Shown here piece after piece: positions 1 to 7,696 of a stretch of DNA of 64,000 nt (position 1 is its first letter; each line of letters begins with the position of its first letter). The notes beneath the pieces are model-generated. The model saw only the letters and a list, made by a program, of their open reading frames with translations. It had not been told where the DNA came from and searched no databases. This stretch comes from JAZDGX01 sp964482205 (GTDB lineage Bacteria > Eisenbacteria > RBG-16-71-46 > CAIMUX01 > WJJG01), in NCBI GenBank assembly GCA_964482205.1, contig CAYZWI010000012.1:1-64000 (forward strand), read 5' to 3'. The position numbers and the translations under genes were made by a program.

Positions 1-2283
1 CAAGCATTCGGGCACGTCGACGAGGGCGTCGCCCGATGACAGGAACAGCGCGTAGGGGTAGCTCCGCGCTTGCCCCTCGGGCCACGGCGGCGCGGCGACG
101 CCCGGCCAGTGGGGGTGTCCGCTGAGCGGTGGCAGGCACCAGTAGTTCATCGCCGACACGAAGTCCAGGGCGCGGTCGTTCCCGAACTCCACCGCCACGG
201 GTAGGCCCGCCGCCGCCTCGCGGTGGATCTCCATCAGGGACGCGCCGTAGGCGGCGGGGTCGGGCAGGGCGGGGTTCAGGTCCAGGATCCAGCGCCGGGG
301 GCCCACCTGATCGCCCATCAGGATCGAGAAGATCCGGTCGGCCTCAGCCGCATCCTCGCTGGACACCGAAAGCAGCACGCGGCGCTCGGGATTCATGGTC
401 GTCTGCCAGAGCTGGTCGGGGTTCATCTCCCCCAGGCCCTTGTAGCGCTGCAGATGGAATCCGCTGCGTCCGATCTCCTCGAGAATCCGGTCGCGCTCGG
501 CATCGCCGTAGGCGTACCACTCCTGCTTGCCCTTCGAGACGCGGTAGAGCGGCGGCTGGGCGATGAAGATGTGCCCGTGATCCACGAGCGGCCGCATGAA
601 CCGGTAGAAGAAAGTGAGCAGCAGCGTGCGGATGTGCGCGCCGTCCACATCGGCGTCGGTCATGATGATGATCTTGCCGTAGCGGATCGCGCTCAAATCG
701 AACTCTTCCTCGCCGAAGCCGGTGCCGATCGCGGTGATCAGGGTGCGGATCTCCTCGCTTGCGAGCGCGCGATCGAGGCGCGATTTCTCCACATTCAGGA
801 TCTTTCCGCGCAGCGGCAGGATCGCCTGGAAGCGCCGGTCGCGGCCCTGCTTCGCGCTGCCTCCCGCCGAATCGCCTTCGACGATGAAGAGCTCGGCCAG
901 GCTCGCGTTGCGCTCGGAGCAATCGGCCAGCTTGCCGGGCAGCGAGCCCGAATCGAGGATGCTCTTGCGCCGGGCCAGTTCGCGCGCGTTGCGGGCGGCT
1001 TCGCGGGCGCGTGCCGCGCTCAGGCACTTGTCCAGAATAAGGCGCGCCTCGGCCTCGTGGTTCTCGAGATAGTCGGTCAGCCCCTCGCCGACGATCGACT
1101 CGACCAGCCCTTTGACCTCGCTGTTGCCGAGCTTGGTCTTCGTCTGGCCCTCGAATTGCGGGTCGCGCACCTTGATGCTCAGCACGGCCGAGAGGCCTTC
1201 GCGCACATCCTCGCCGGAAAGCGTCATGCGCGCGTCCTTGATGATCCCGTTCTTGGTCCCGAAGGCGTTCAGGCAGCGGGTGAGCGCCGATTTGAACCCC
1301 ACCAGGTGCGTACCGCCTTCCACAGTGTTGATGTTGTTGACATAGGTGAAGATCGATTCCGCGTAGGAATCGGTGTACTGCAGCGCGAGGTCGAGGGCGA
1401 AGTCCTCGCGGTCGCGGGTGATGTGGGCGGCTTCGGCATGCAGCGGGGTCTTGCCTTCGTTCAAGTAGCCGACGAAAGCGACCACGCCGCCCTGGAAGAG
1501 GAACTCCTCTTCCTTCGAATAGCGCGGCGCCTCGGGGCTGCTGTCGGCCGCCTCGGCGCGCAGCACGATCGAGAGCCCGGCGTTCAGGAAGGCCAGCTCG
1601 CGCAGACGGTAGGCGATCGTGTCGTACTTGAACTCCGTCTCCTCGAAGATCTGCGGATCGGGCTTGAAGCGCACCAGCGTGCCGCGGCGGTTCGTGGAGC
1701 CGACGATGTCGACATCCCCCATGATCTCGCCGCGCTCGTAGCGCTGGAAGAAGATCGCGCCCTTCTGGAACACGCGCACTTCGAGCCATTCCGAGAGCGC
1801 ATTCACGACCGAAACGCCCACGCCGTGCAGCCCGCCGGAGACCTTGTACGACTTGCGGTCGAATTTCCCGCCGGCGTGCAGGATCGTCATCACGACTTCC
1901 AGCGCCGGACGCTTCTGTTCCGGATGGATGTCGGTGGGAATGCCGCGCCCGTTGTCCTCGACCGAGACGCTCCCGTCGGTGTGGATCACGACCACGATGC
2001 GGTCGCACACCCCGGCGAGCGCTTCGTCGATCGAATTGTCGACCACCTCGAAGACCAGATGATGCAGGCCGCGGCTCGAAGTGCTTCCGATGTACATGCT
2101 CGGGCGCCGGCGCACCGCCTCGAGACCCTTCAATACCTGGATGTCTCCCGCGGTGTAGCTCTGCTCGTCCGCGGGAGGCGCCGCCGGCGCGGAATCTTGA
2201 TCGCGAAGGCCGGCGGAATTCGCTTCCGAGGCGGAAACGAGCGTGTCACCGGGGCGGTCGCTGGAGGGATTGCTGTCCTTCAT
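1..2283 (-). CDS. gyrB: DNA gyrase subunit B, 3' end off the window and C terminus abnormal
   Basis: GyrB is the ATPase subunit of type II topoisomerase and introduces negative supercoils together with GyrA. The start at 2283 is preceded by GAGGAACGAT, a good ribosome binding site, and lies 8 bases after dciA. A low-complexity 40-residue N-terminal extension precedes the GHKL ATPase domain, where SMYIGST (about 62-68), NGRGIP (111-116) and GGLHGVG (150-156) are readable. The TOPRIM domain shows EGDSAGGSA near 469 and the acidic TDADVDGAH near 543. QRYKGLGEMNPDQLW follows at about 612-626. Homology runs cleanly to VGPRR at residue 664, where a normal GyrB would end within about 15 residues. 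Instead the frame continues for at least 97 codons of unrelated sequence to the window edge. A chimeric contig end is more likely than a genuine fusion. Confidence 0.93.
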   Translation of the reverse strand, partial: MKDSNPSSDRPGDTLVSASEANSAGLRDQDSAPAAPPADEQSYTAGDIQVLKGLEAVRRRPSMYIGSTSSRGLHHLVFEVVDNSIDEALAGVCDRIVVVIHTDGSVSVEDNGRGIPTDIHPEQKRPALEVVMTILHAGGKFDRKSYKVSGGLHGVGVSVVNALSEWLEVRVFQKGAIFFQRYERGEIMGDVDIVGSTNRRGTLVRFKPDPQIFEETEFKYDTIAYRLRELAFLNAGLSIVLRAEAADSSPEAPRYSKEEEFLFQGGVVAFVGYLNEGKTPLHAEAAHITRDREDFALDLALQYTDSYAESIFTYVNNINTVEGGTHLVGFKSALTRCLNAFGTKNGIIKDARMTLSGEDVREGLSAVLSIKVRDPQFEGQTKTKLGNSEVKGLVESIVGEGLTDYLENHEAEARLILDKCLSAARAREAARNARELARRKSILDSGSLPGKLADCSERNASLAELFIVEGDSAGGSAKQGRDRRFQAILPLRGKILNVEKSRLDRALASEEIRTLITAIGTGFGEEEFDLSAIRYGKIIIMTDADVDGAHIRTLLLTFFYRFMRPLVDHGHIFIAQPPLYRVSKGKQEWYAYGDAERDRILEEIGRSGFHLQRYKGLGEMNPDQLWQTTMNPERRVLLSVSSEDAAEADRIFSILMGDQVGPRRWILDLNPALPDPAAYGASLMEIHREAAAGLPVAVEFGNDRALDFVSAMNYWCLPPLSGHPHWPGVAAPPWPEGQARSYPYALFLSSGDALVDVPECL

Positions 2284-2291
2284 ATCGTTCC

Positions 2292-2597
2292 TCAAGAGGA
2301 TCGGGGCGCGCCGGGAACGCAACGGAGATCCTTGATCCGCGCATCCGGGAATTCGCGCTTGAGCGCTTCGAGGATCCGGGGCTTCAGGAAGCCGATGTGC
2401 TGCATCCAGGAACTGCCCGAGACTTCCACCCACAGAATCCCGCGCTGGAGGCGGATCGCCCGCGCGTGCGCCGCGACTTCGGGACCGACGATCCGTTCCC
2501 AGGCGATCACGGGCTGGCAATCGGCGATTCGTTGGTCGAGGTGGGCGGCTTTCAAGAATTCACGCAGCGCATCCCCGATATGTTCCATGCGCCTCAT
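2292..2597 (-). CDS. dciA: DciA/DUF721 family protein
   Basis: This 101-residue basic protein matches the DUF721/DciA family, whose characterised members help load the replicative helicase DnaB. Family features visible here are the short length, a WERIVGPEVAAHARAIRL segment, a hydrophobic strand (GILWVEVSGSSWMQHI) and a final helix. It sits between dnaN and gyrB, the position DUF721 genes often hold, with only 3 bases after the dnaN stop and 8 bases before gyrB, so the three are probably one transcript. Start choice is open: ATG at 2597 is used, and ATG at 2588 is equally possible because neither has a strong ribosome binding site. The loader role is family knowledge, not shown here. Confidence 0.8.
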   Translation of the reverse strand: MRRMEHIGDALREFLKAAHLDQRIADCQPVIAWERIVGPEVAAHARAIRLQRGILWVEVSGSSWMQHIGFLKPRILEALKREFPDARIKDLRCVPGAPRSS

Positions 2598-2600
2598 GGC

Positions 2601-3716
2601 TCATCGGGTCTCTGGCAAACGCAACGGCATCACCAGACAGAGCACGCTCTCGGCCGGATCCTTGTCCAGCGGCCGGAACAGGCCGGCGGAGACCGCCGAC
2701 TGGAAGTTCATCTCGACCCGCTCGCTGTTGAAGGTCTTCAGCATCTCGAGCAGATATCCGCCGTTGTATCCGATGGTGAGCGGCTCTCCGGAGTACTCGA
2801 GCGACAACTCCTCCATCGCTTCCCCGGCTCCCTGGTACTCGGACAAGACCTGGAGGCGCGAGGGCTCGATGACCATGCGAATCTGACGGGTTTGAGAATC
2901 GGAAAGCACGAGGATGCGCCGCAACGACGCCAGCAGATCGCTGCGCTGGATCTCCGCGCGCAAGGTGTTCGTCTTGGGAATGACCCGCTGGTAATCCGGG
3001 AACGGGCCTTCCAGCAGCCGGCTGTACAATTCCGTCGCGCCGATCCGGAAGCGGCCGTAGTTCTTCGCCCCGTTGATCTCGACTTCTCCCTTGGCTTCCG
3101 GGATCAAGCGCAGCACCTGGTTCAACGCCTTCGGAGGAAAGAGCATTTCGCGCTTCTGCTTGAATGCGCCCTGCAGCGCCGCCCGTGACAGGCGATGCCC
3201 ATTGGTCGCGACGAGGCTGATCTCGGATTCTTCGATCGAAAAGAAGACCCCGGTCAATTCGGGCCGCGTCTCGTCGGTCGAGACGGCGTAGAGGGTCTGA
3301 CGAATCATGTTCTCGAGACGGGCCGGCTCCAGAGCGATCTGTTTCTCCTCGGCAATCTCCGGCAATCCGGGGAAATCGTCCACCGGAGCGCCGACGAAAC
3401 GGTAACGCCCGCTCGGACACTTCAGCGTGAGGCCCGATTCATCTCCGGAAAGCGAGAGTTCCTGGTCGCCGAGCTCGCGCACGACATCGTACAACCGCCG
3501 CGCCGAAACCGCGACGCGGCCTCCCTCTTCCACCGCAGCGCTGCGCCTGGCGCGTACGGAGATATCGAGATCGGTCGTCGTCAGTGTCAGATCGCCGCCG
3601 GCTCCCGCTTCGATCAGCACCGTTTCCAGAATGGGCAGCGTGCTCTTGCTCGGCACGACGCTCGCCACGAGATGAAGCGCCTTTTGGAGATCGCTCTGCA
3701 TCAGCGTGAACTTCAT
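2601..3716 (-). CDS. dnaN: DNA polymerase III subunit beta (sliding clamp)
   Basis: The ring-shaped processivity clamp of the replicative polymerase, 371 residues, normal for the family. The start at 3716 (MKFTLMQSDLQKAL) is chosen over an upstream in-frame ATG because it matches the conserved N terminus and has AAGGGACGGGA upstream. Readable family blocks are SKSTLPILETVLIEA, DLDISVRARR, TLYAVSTDETRPELTGVFF and ATNGHRLSRA, and the C terminus ends in MPLRLPETR in place of the usual MPMRL. The gene lies downstream of dnaA on the same strand, separated by a 926-base gap, and is followed immediately by dciA without recF. Confidence 0.97.
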   Translation of the reverse strand: MKFTLMQSDLQKALHLVASVVPSKSTLPILETVLIEAGAGGDLTLTTTDLDISVRARRSAAVEEGGRVAVSARRLYDVVRELGDQELSLSGDESGLTLKCPSGRYRFVGAPVDDFPGLPEIAEEKQIALEPARLENMIRQTLYAVSTDETRPELTGVFFSIEESEISLVATNGHRLSRAALQGAFKQKREMLFPPKALNQVLRLIPEAKGEVEINGAKNYGRFRIGATELYSRLLEGPFPDYQRVIPKTNTLRAEIQRSDLLASLRRILVLSDSQTRQIRMVIEPSRLQVLSEYQGAGEAMEELSLEYSGEPLTIGYNGGYLLEMLKTFNSERVEMNFQSAVSAGLFRPLDKDPAESVLCLVMPLRLPETR

Positions 3717-4642
3717 GTTCTGTTCCCGTCCCTTCTCATCGCGCCACGCGGTTCGCAATCCATCGAGAGGTGAAATCAGCCGTCCGGACGCGGTCCTTTC
3801 TCCCGTTTTCTGTCTCTATGAAAAGTTCGATTGCCCGAGATGCCATCCCGGTGGCCCGCGGAAGGGTCCCTCCGGCGCAAGCGAACGATCCATGGGCGGT
3901 TAGCCGACTCGAGGCGCCTTAAAATCCTTGCCGGTCAGTCTAGGAAACGAGGGTGCCCATGTAAAGCCCGATTTTCCCTCCCCACGACTCAAGACGCAGC
4001 CAATATGTGATTATTCTACAATGACTTAGCAGATCACCTGGGGCCGAAAAACCCCCGCCGTCGAGCGTTTCAAAAAACTCGTGTGGAGCGAGACGAAATA
4101 CTCCGGAAAATGCCCTGACCGGGGGCTCCGTCGTCGATCGACCGCGACTAGGAATCGCGGCCTTCGAAGGGCCGCTCCAGCGACTGTCGGCCGGCCCCCC
4201 GGCGCTGATTTCCATCCGAATGGATGAGTGGTCACGGGGCCGCGGATGTTTTGGGAGTCTCCTTTCTTCTTCTTCTATTTTTTCTTAACCCCTCAGCAGT
4301 AGAAGTAGGTGGCGTGGAAATGTGGGCAAGACAGGGACGCCGGCCCCATCTCTGAGCATCTTCGACCGTAAGCCGACCGATGGTGGAATGAGCGAGTGTT
4401 CAATCCGCGTGCAGAACGGGAGGCGAATCTTCCCGGTTTTCCGGCCGGCAGGATATCCACTGATTCTTACCCGCGAATTGTCCCCAATGCTGCAAAACAT
4501 GCGTGTCCTTTTCAGGTTTTGGCGGGCGGCCGGATGCGACGGGAAACCCATGAGAGACGAGGTGGACGAACGCCTGCATGACCACGGCGAGCGAGTGGCA
4601 GGCGCCATCGCCGCGCGCACGCATGCAAGATCCGCCGGGCGA
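3717..4642 (-). other. dnaA-dnaN intergenic region, candidate part of oriC
   Basis: This 926-base gap between dnaA and dnaN contains no convincing gene. It holds a local AT-rich patch near 4000-4030 and a strongly strand-biased TTC/T tract at 4263-4288. Two weak DnaA-box-like words are present: ATATCCACT at 4453-4461 and TTGTCCCCA at 4478-4486, each two mismatches from TTATCCACA. In Bacillus and many other bacteria the unwinding part of oriC lies in this interval. Assignment here rests on position and composition, not on strong boxes. Confidence 0.45.
4263..4288 (-). other. DnaA-trio-like trinucleotide tract (candidate DNA unwinding element)
   Basis: Read 5' to 3' on the minus strand after TT, the tract parses as eight consecutive triplets AAG AAA AAA TAG AAG AAG AAG AAA. 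Each fits the published DnaA-trio pattern (T/A)A(G/A). It lies between dnaA and dnaN, where such elements are found in Bacillus. A GC-rich stretch follows on the 3' side, toward lower coordinates, but no strong DnaA box is visible immediately next to it. A plain purine run could match by chance, so the call is tentative. Confidence 0.4.
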
Positions 4643-6058
4643 TCAATTTTCGGAAGATCTTCGTCCGTTCAAATCGCTTTCGATCTCCTCGATGCGGCGG
4701 TCCAGACCGGGTTCGTCCTTGCGGGCGCCGGCAATCTTGTCGATCGCATACAGAACCGTGCTGTGGTCCCGATTGCCGAAGTTCTTTCCGATTTCCACGA
4801 GTGTGAGCGATGTCATCTGCTTGGCCAGGTACATGGCCACCTGGCGGGCGAAGGCGATCGCGCTCGTCCTGCGCCGGCCGCGCATCGACTCCACGGTGAC
4901 ATCGAAGGCCCGGGCCACGCGCCGTTGGATCTGGTCGATCCCGATGACGGTTTCGTCCGGCTTCACATACACGCGCAGCACCTCGAGAGCCAGGTCAGCG
5001 GTGATGGGCGCGTGGGCTAGGCGGCTCAGCGCCGAGAGGCGGACGAAGCAGCCCTCGAGCTCCCGGATGTTGCGTTGGATCCTTTCGGCGATGAGAAAGA
5101 GGACATCCTCGGGAACCGGCATCGCTTCCCGCTCGGCATTGGCCCGCAAGATCGCGACGCGAGTCTCGAGATCGGGCGGCTGGATGTCGGTCACCAGGCC
5201 GGAATTGAAGCGGGAAACCAGACGCTCCTCGATGCGCGCGATGTCCTTCGGGGGCCGGTCGCTGGTGACTACGATCTGCTTGTGCTCATCGTGGAGCGCA
5301 TTGAAGGTGTGGAAGAACTCCTCCTGCGTCGCGTCACGGCCGGAGAGGAAGTGGATGTCGTCGAGCAGCAGCAGGTCCAGCTGACGGTATTTCTTTCGGA
5401 AGTCCTGGGTGCGGCCGGCGGTGATCGCCTGGATCATGTTGTTCATGAACTTCTCGGAAGAGGCGTAGAAGACCCGTGCGTTCGGGTTCTGGGCCATCAC
5501 GCTGTGACCGATCGCTTGCATGAGATGCGTCTTCCCGAGGCCGGTTCCCCCGTAAATGAAGAGCGGGTTGTAGACTCCGCCGGGCCCCTTCGAGACCGCC
5601 TGCGCCGCCGCGTGAGCGAATTCGTTCCCCTTGCCGACGACGAAAGACTCGAAGACATACCGGGCATAGAGGTTGTGGCTCCAGCGTTCGCCGTTGCCCA
5701 GCATCGGGGCGACGGCTGGAGCTGGACGCGGCGCGGGCAGCAGGTCCTGAGCGTTCTCGTAGTAGGTGTTGTTGATGACGACGTGGATCTCGGGCATCGC
5801 GCACCCGATCGACCGGCAGGCATCCCTGATGATCGGGATGTCGTGCTCCTTGAACCAGTCGGCGAAGAACGGATTCGGGACCTCGAGGACGACCTTCTCC
5901 GAGCAGAAGTTCAGCATCTGGACCGGCTCGAACCAGGTCTTGAACTTGAAGGGATTTACCTGCTTGCGGATCTGGTCGAGGATCAGGTTCCAACCGGTGA
6001 CCGATTGCGTCGAATCCACACGTGCCCCCGGGGCGAGGTTATCCACAATTCTGTCCAC
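4643..6058 (-). CDS. dnaA: Chromosomal replication initiator protein DnaA
   Basis: DnaA binds DnaA boxes and opens oriC. All four domains are readable: domain I (WNLILDQIRKQVNPFKFKTW, about 23-42), a short linker, the AAA+ domain with Walker A GGTGLGKTH (170-178) and Walker B LLLLDDIHFL (229-238), and the domain IV DNA-binding helix-turn-helix with the signature GNRDHSTVLYAIDKI near the C terminus. Length (471) is normal. The GTG at 6058 overlaps a cluster of DnaA boxes. In-frame GTGs at about 6046 and 6022 are alternatives that would place most boxes in the leader, consistent with autoregulation. No start has a strong Shine-Dalgarno. The gene is divergent from rpmH. Confidence 0.96.
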   Translation of the reverse strand: MDRIVDNLAPGARVDSTQSVTGWNLILDQIRKQVNPFKFKTWFEPVQMLNFCSEKVVLEVPNPFFADWFKEHDIPIIRDACRSIGCAMPEIHVVINNTYYENAQDLLPAPRPAPAVAPMLGNGERWSHNLYARYVFESFVVGKGNEFAHAAAQAVSKGPGGVYNPLFIYGGTGLGKTHLMQAIGHSVMAQNPNARVFYASSEKFMNNMIQAITAGRTQDFRKKYRQLDLLLLDDIHFLSGRDATQEEFFHTFNALHDEHKQIVVTSDRPPKDIARIEERLVSRFNSGLVTDIQPPDLETRVAILRANAEREAMPVPEDVLFLIAERIQRNIRELEGCFVRLSALSRLAHAPITADLALEVLRVYVKPDETVIGIDQIQRRVARAFDVTVESMRGRRRTSAIAFARQVAMYLAKQMTSLTLVEIGKNFGNRDHSTVLYAIDKIAGARKDEPGLDRRIEEIESDLNGRRSSEN

Positions 6059-6059
6059 A
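6012..6059. promoter_or_regulatory. Cluster of three DnaA boxes at the dnaA 5' end
   Basis: Three same-orientation boxes lie within 48 bases: GAATCCACA (6012-6020), TTATCCACA (6039-6047, a perfect consensus box) and CTGTCCACA (6051-6059). They overlap the first annotated dnaA codons, which suggests origin function, dnaA autoregulation, or both. It also suggests that translation may start further downstream. Confidence 0.65.
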
Positions 6060-6700
6060 CCCGCCCGGCTGCGTCCCGGAAGGTCGCTCGAGGATCTGCT
6101 GAGAGGGTTTCGGCGGCAGGTCAGGCTTCTAGCCGCACCCTGTTCGGGTGGAATGTGGCTAGAAGCTTGTACTGCATTCGGTTACGCGAAGAAGACCCCA
6201 GCATTTCCTTGTACCTTCAGCGTGACCCTGTTCGTTCCATGGAAATTCTTTTGTCCCGGCCGCCCGGGCGAAACTGCAACTCAAACAAAACACTATGGTT
6301 ACTAACAAAGATGCGACCAGCGAATGGCGGCATGCTATCACCGCGTGGAGAATGCCGACAAGACGCCTTTTTCCTGCGGCGGAATCGTTTTGCTAAGAGT
6401 TTGCCGGAGAATGAAATCAGCGGGCGGAGGTGTTCGCTATAATCATCGCGAATTTGGGGGATTTCCTGGTTGACGCACCGGAAGAATCATTGGTAGCCTC
6501 CAGGGTTACTGTTTTCGGGAACGAGACCCGCCCGCGGTGGACTTGAGCGGGAATATCCCAGGCCCGGTTTTCCGATCTCATTCCTGCTTTTCCGGCCCGG
6601 CTCAGAGCGCTGCGAAGGCCGTCCGAGGGACTTGCAGGAGAATCGTGGAGCCCGTGCACGGGCATCTGGTATTGTCGGGCTCAGCAGGAGGAAAGACGAA
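6060..6700. other. dnaA-rpmH divergent intergenic region with a -10 element
   Basis: This 641-base gap separates the divergent dnaA and rpmH genes, the classical location of an oriC half in Bacillus- and Pseudomonas-like arrangements. No protein gene is convincing. A perfect TATAAT is at 6438-6443 pointing toward rpmH, but the bases 17 upstream give no recognisable -35. An AT-richer patch lies around 6280-6310. No further good DnaA boxes were seen beyond those at 6012-6059. Confidence 0.4.
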
Positions 6701-6841
6701 GTGAAGCGTACATTCCAACCTCACAATCGGCGTCGGCGGCGCGTGCATGGATTTCGGCAGCGCATGCGCACCAGTTCCGGGCGCAGAGTGCTTTCTCGCC
6801 GGCGGGCCAAAGCTCGAGCGCGTTTGACTGTCTCCGGGTAG
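6701..6841 (+). CDS. rpmH: 50S ribosomal protein L34
   Basis: A 46-residue, highly basic protein beginning VKRTFQPHNRRRRRVHGF and containing RMRTSSGRRVLSRRRAKAR, the conserved L34 sequence of the large ribosomal subunit. The start is GTG at 6701, set by the strong ribosome binding site AGGAGGAAAG at 6686-6695. An upstream in-frame ATG would add residues not found in the family. It heads the conserved rpmH-rnpA-yidD-yidC-jag-mnmE series and lies 14 bases before rnpA. Confidence 0.96.
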   Translation: MKRTFQPHNRRRRRVHGFRQRMRTSSGRRVLSRRRAKARARLTVSG

Positions 6842-6855
6842 AGCGTCGCACCCGC

Positions 6856-7248
6856 ATGCCCTGGGGAGACGAGCCGCTGAGAACGAAAGAAGCGATCAAC
6901 CGATTATTCCAGGAGGGTGTTGTCTATCACGGAAGGCACGTGCTGTTGATGGCTCGGCGCGTACCGGAGGGGCCCCGGAGAGTGCTCTTCGTTGCGAGCA
7001 AGCGGGTGGGCAATGCCGTTCGAAGGAATCGCGCGAAACGCGTGATGAGGGCCGCCTACCAGAACATCGTTCCCGGTCTTGCGACGCAAGAGAGTCATCT
7101 CGGATGGATCGCCCGCGCTTCTTCCGCCGAGCAGAGCATGCAAGTGATCGAAACGGACATGCGGGAACTTCTGCGGCGGGCTCGCTTGATCGCGAGCTCG
7201 GCAGGTGCGCCGGGAAGAGGCCCGCAATCGCAGGATGACCGGACATGA
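6856..7248 (+). CDS. rnpA: Ribonuclease P protein component
   Basis: The protein cofactor of RNase P, which trims 5' leaders from tRNA precursors. The 130-residue product has the family signature KRVGNAVRRNRAKRVMRAAY at about 50-69 and a basic, compact fold. The C terminus (about 110-130) is a variable polar tail. It follows rpmH as in most bacteria and overlaps yidD by 4 bases (ATGA), implying coupled translation. The RNase P RNA gene is not in this window. Confidence 0.94.
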   Translation: MPWGDEPLRTKEAINRLFQEGVVYHGRHVLLMARRVPEGPRRVLFVASKRVGNAVRRNRAKRVMRAAYQNIVPGLATQESHLGWIARASSAEQSMQVIETDMRELLRRARLIASSAGAPGRGPQSQDDRT

Positions 7249-7580
7249 GTCGAGCGGGCGATGGTTCCCCTGGTTCCAGCCCCGGTTGCCGAGATTCGGC
7301 GAATCGCACGACCGCGCAAGCGCATCGCGTTCGAGAGTCACGGCAGATTTCGGAATGGATTGGCAAGGCGGGAGTCGCAGGCGTCCTGTTCTCGATCGAT
7401 GCCTACCGCCGGCTCGTGTCGCCCTTCTTGCCTCCAAGCTGTCGCTATGAGCCCAGCTGCTCGCAATACGCCCGTGAAGCGGTGAAGCGTTATGGGGCCT
7501 TGCGGGGGTTGCGCATGGCGGCGGTTCGGCTCCTGCGATGCCATCCGTTTCATCCGGGCGGATGGGATCCCGTCCCGTGA
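7245..7580 (+). CDS. yidD: Membrane protein insertion efficiency factor YidD
   Basis: A small protein that assists YidC-dependent insertion of inner-membrane proteins. The C-terminal half is strongly conserved: YRRLVSPFLPPSCRYEPSCS then QYAREAVKRYGALRGLRMA and RLLRCHPFHPGGWDPVP. The N-terminal 40 or so residues are extra compared with the usual 70-85 residue protein. The ATG overlaps the rnpA stop by 4 bases, but a later start inside the frame cannot be excluded. It sits in its normal place between rnpA and yidC. Confidence 0.93.
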   Translation: MSRAGDGSPGSSPGCRDSANRTTAQAHRVRESRQISEWIGKAGVAGVLFSIDAYRRLVSPFLPPSCRYEPSCSQYAREAVKRYGALRGLRMAAVRLLRCHPFHPGGWDPVP

Positions 7581-7696
7581 TCCGGATCTCGCGAACGCAC
7601 GGCCTGTTTTGTTTCTCCATCGACAACTTCCTCATCGCGGGGCCTCCCCCGCGAGCGCACTCCGGCCGCCCGTCCGGCGAGCCGTGGAGTACATGA

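Noticed and set aside
223..2886. 887-codon plus-strand open frame across gyrB and dnaN
   Set aside because: It is antisense to gyrB, dciA and part of dnaN, all of which have clear motifs. GC-rich DNA produces long antisense frames.
6159..6341. 60-codon minus-strand frame beginning like a signal peptide in the dnaA-rpmH gap
   Set aside because: The first 28 residues look like a signal peptide, but no ribosome binding site, homology or conserved remainder was seen; likely chance.
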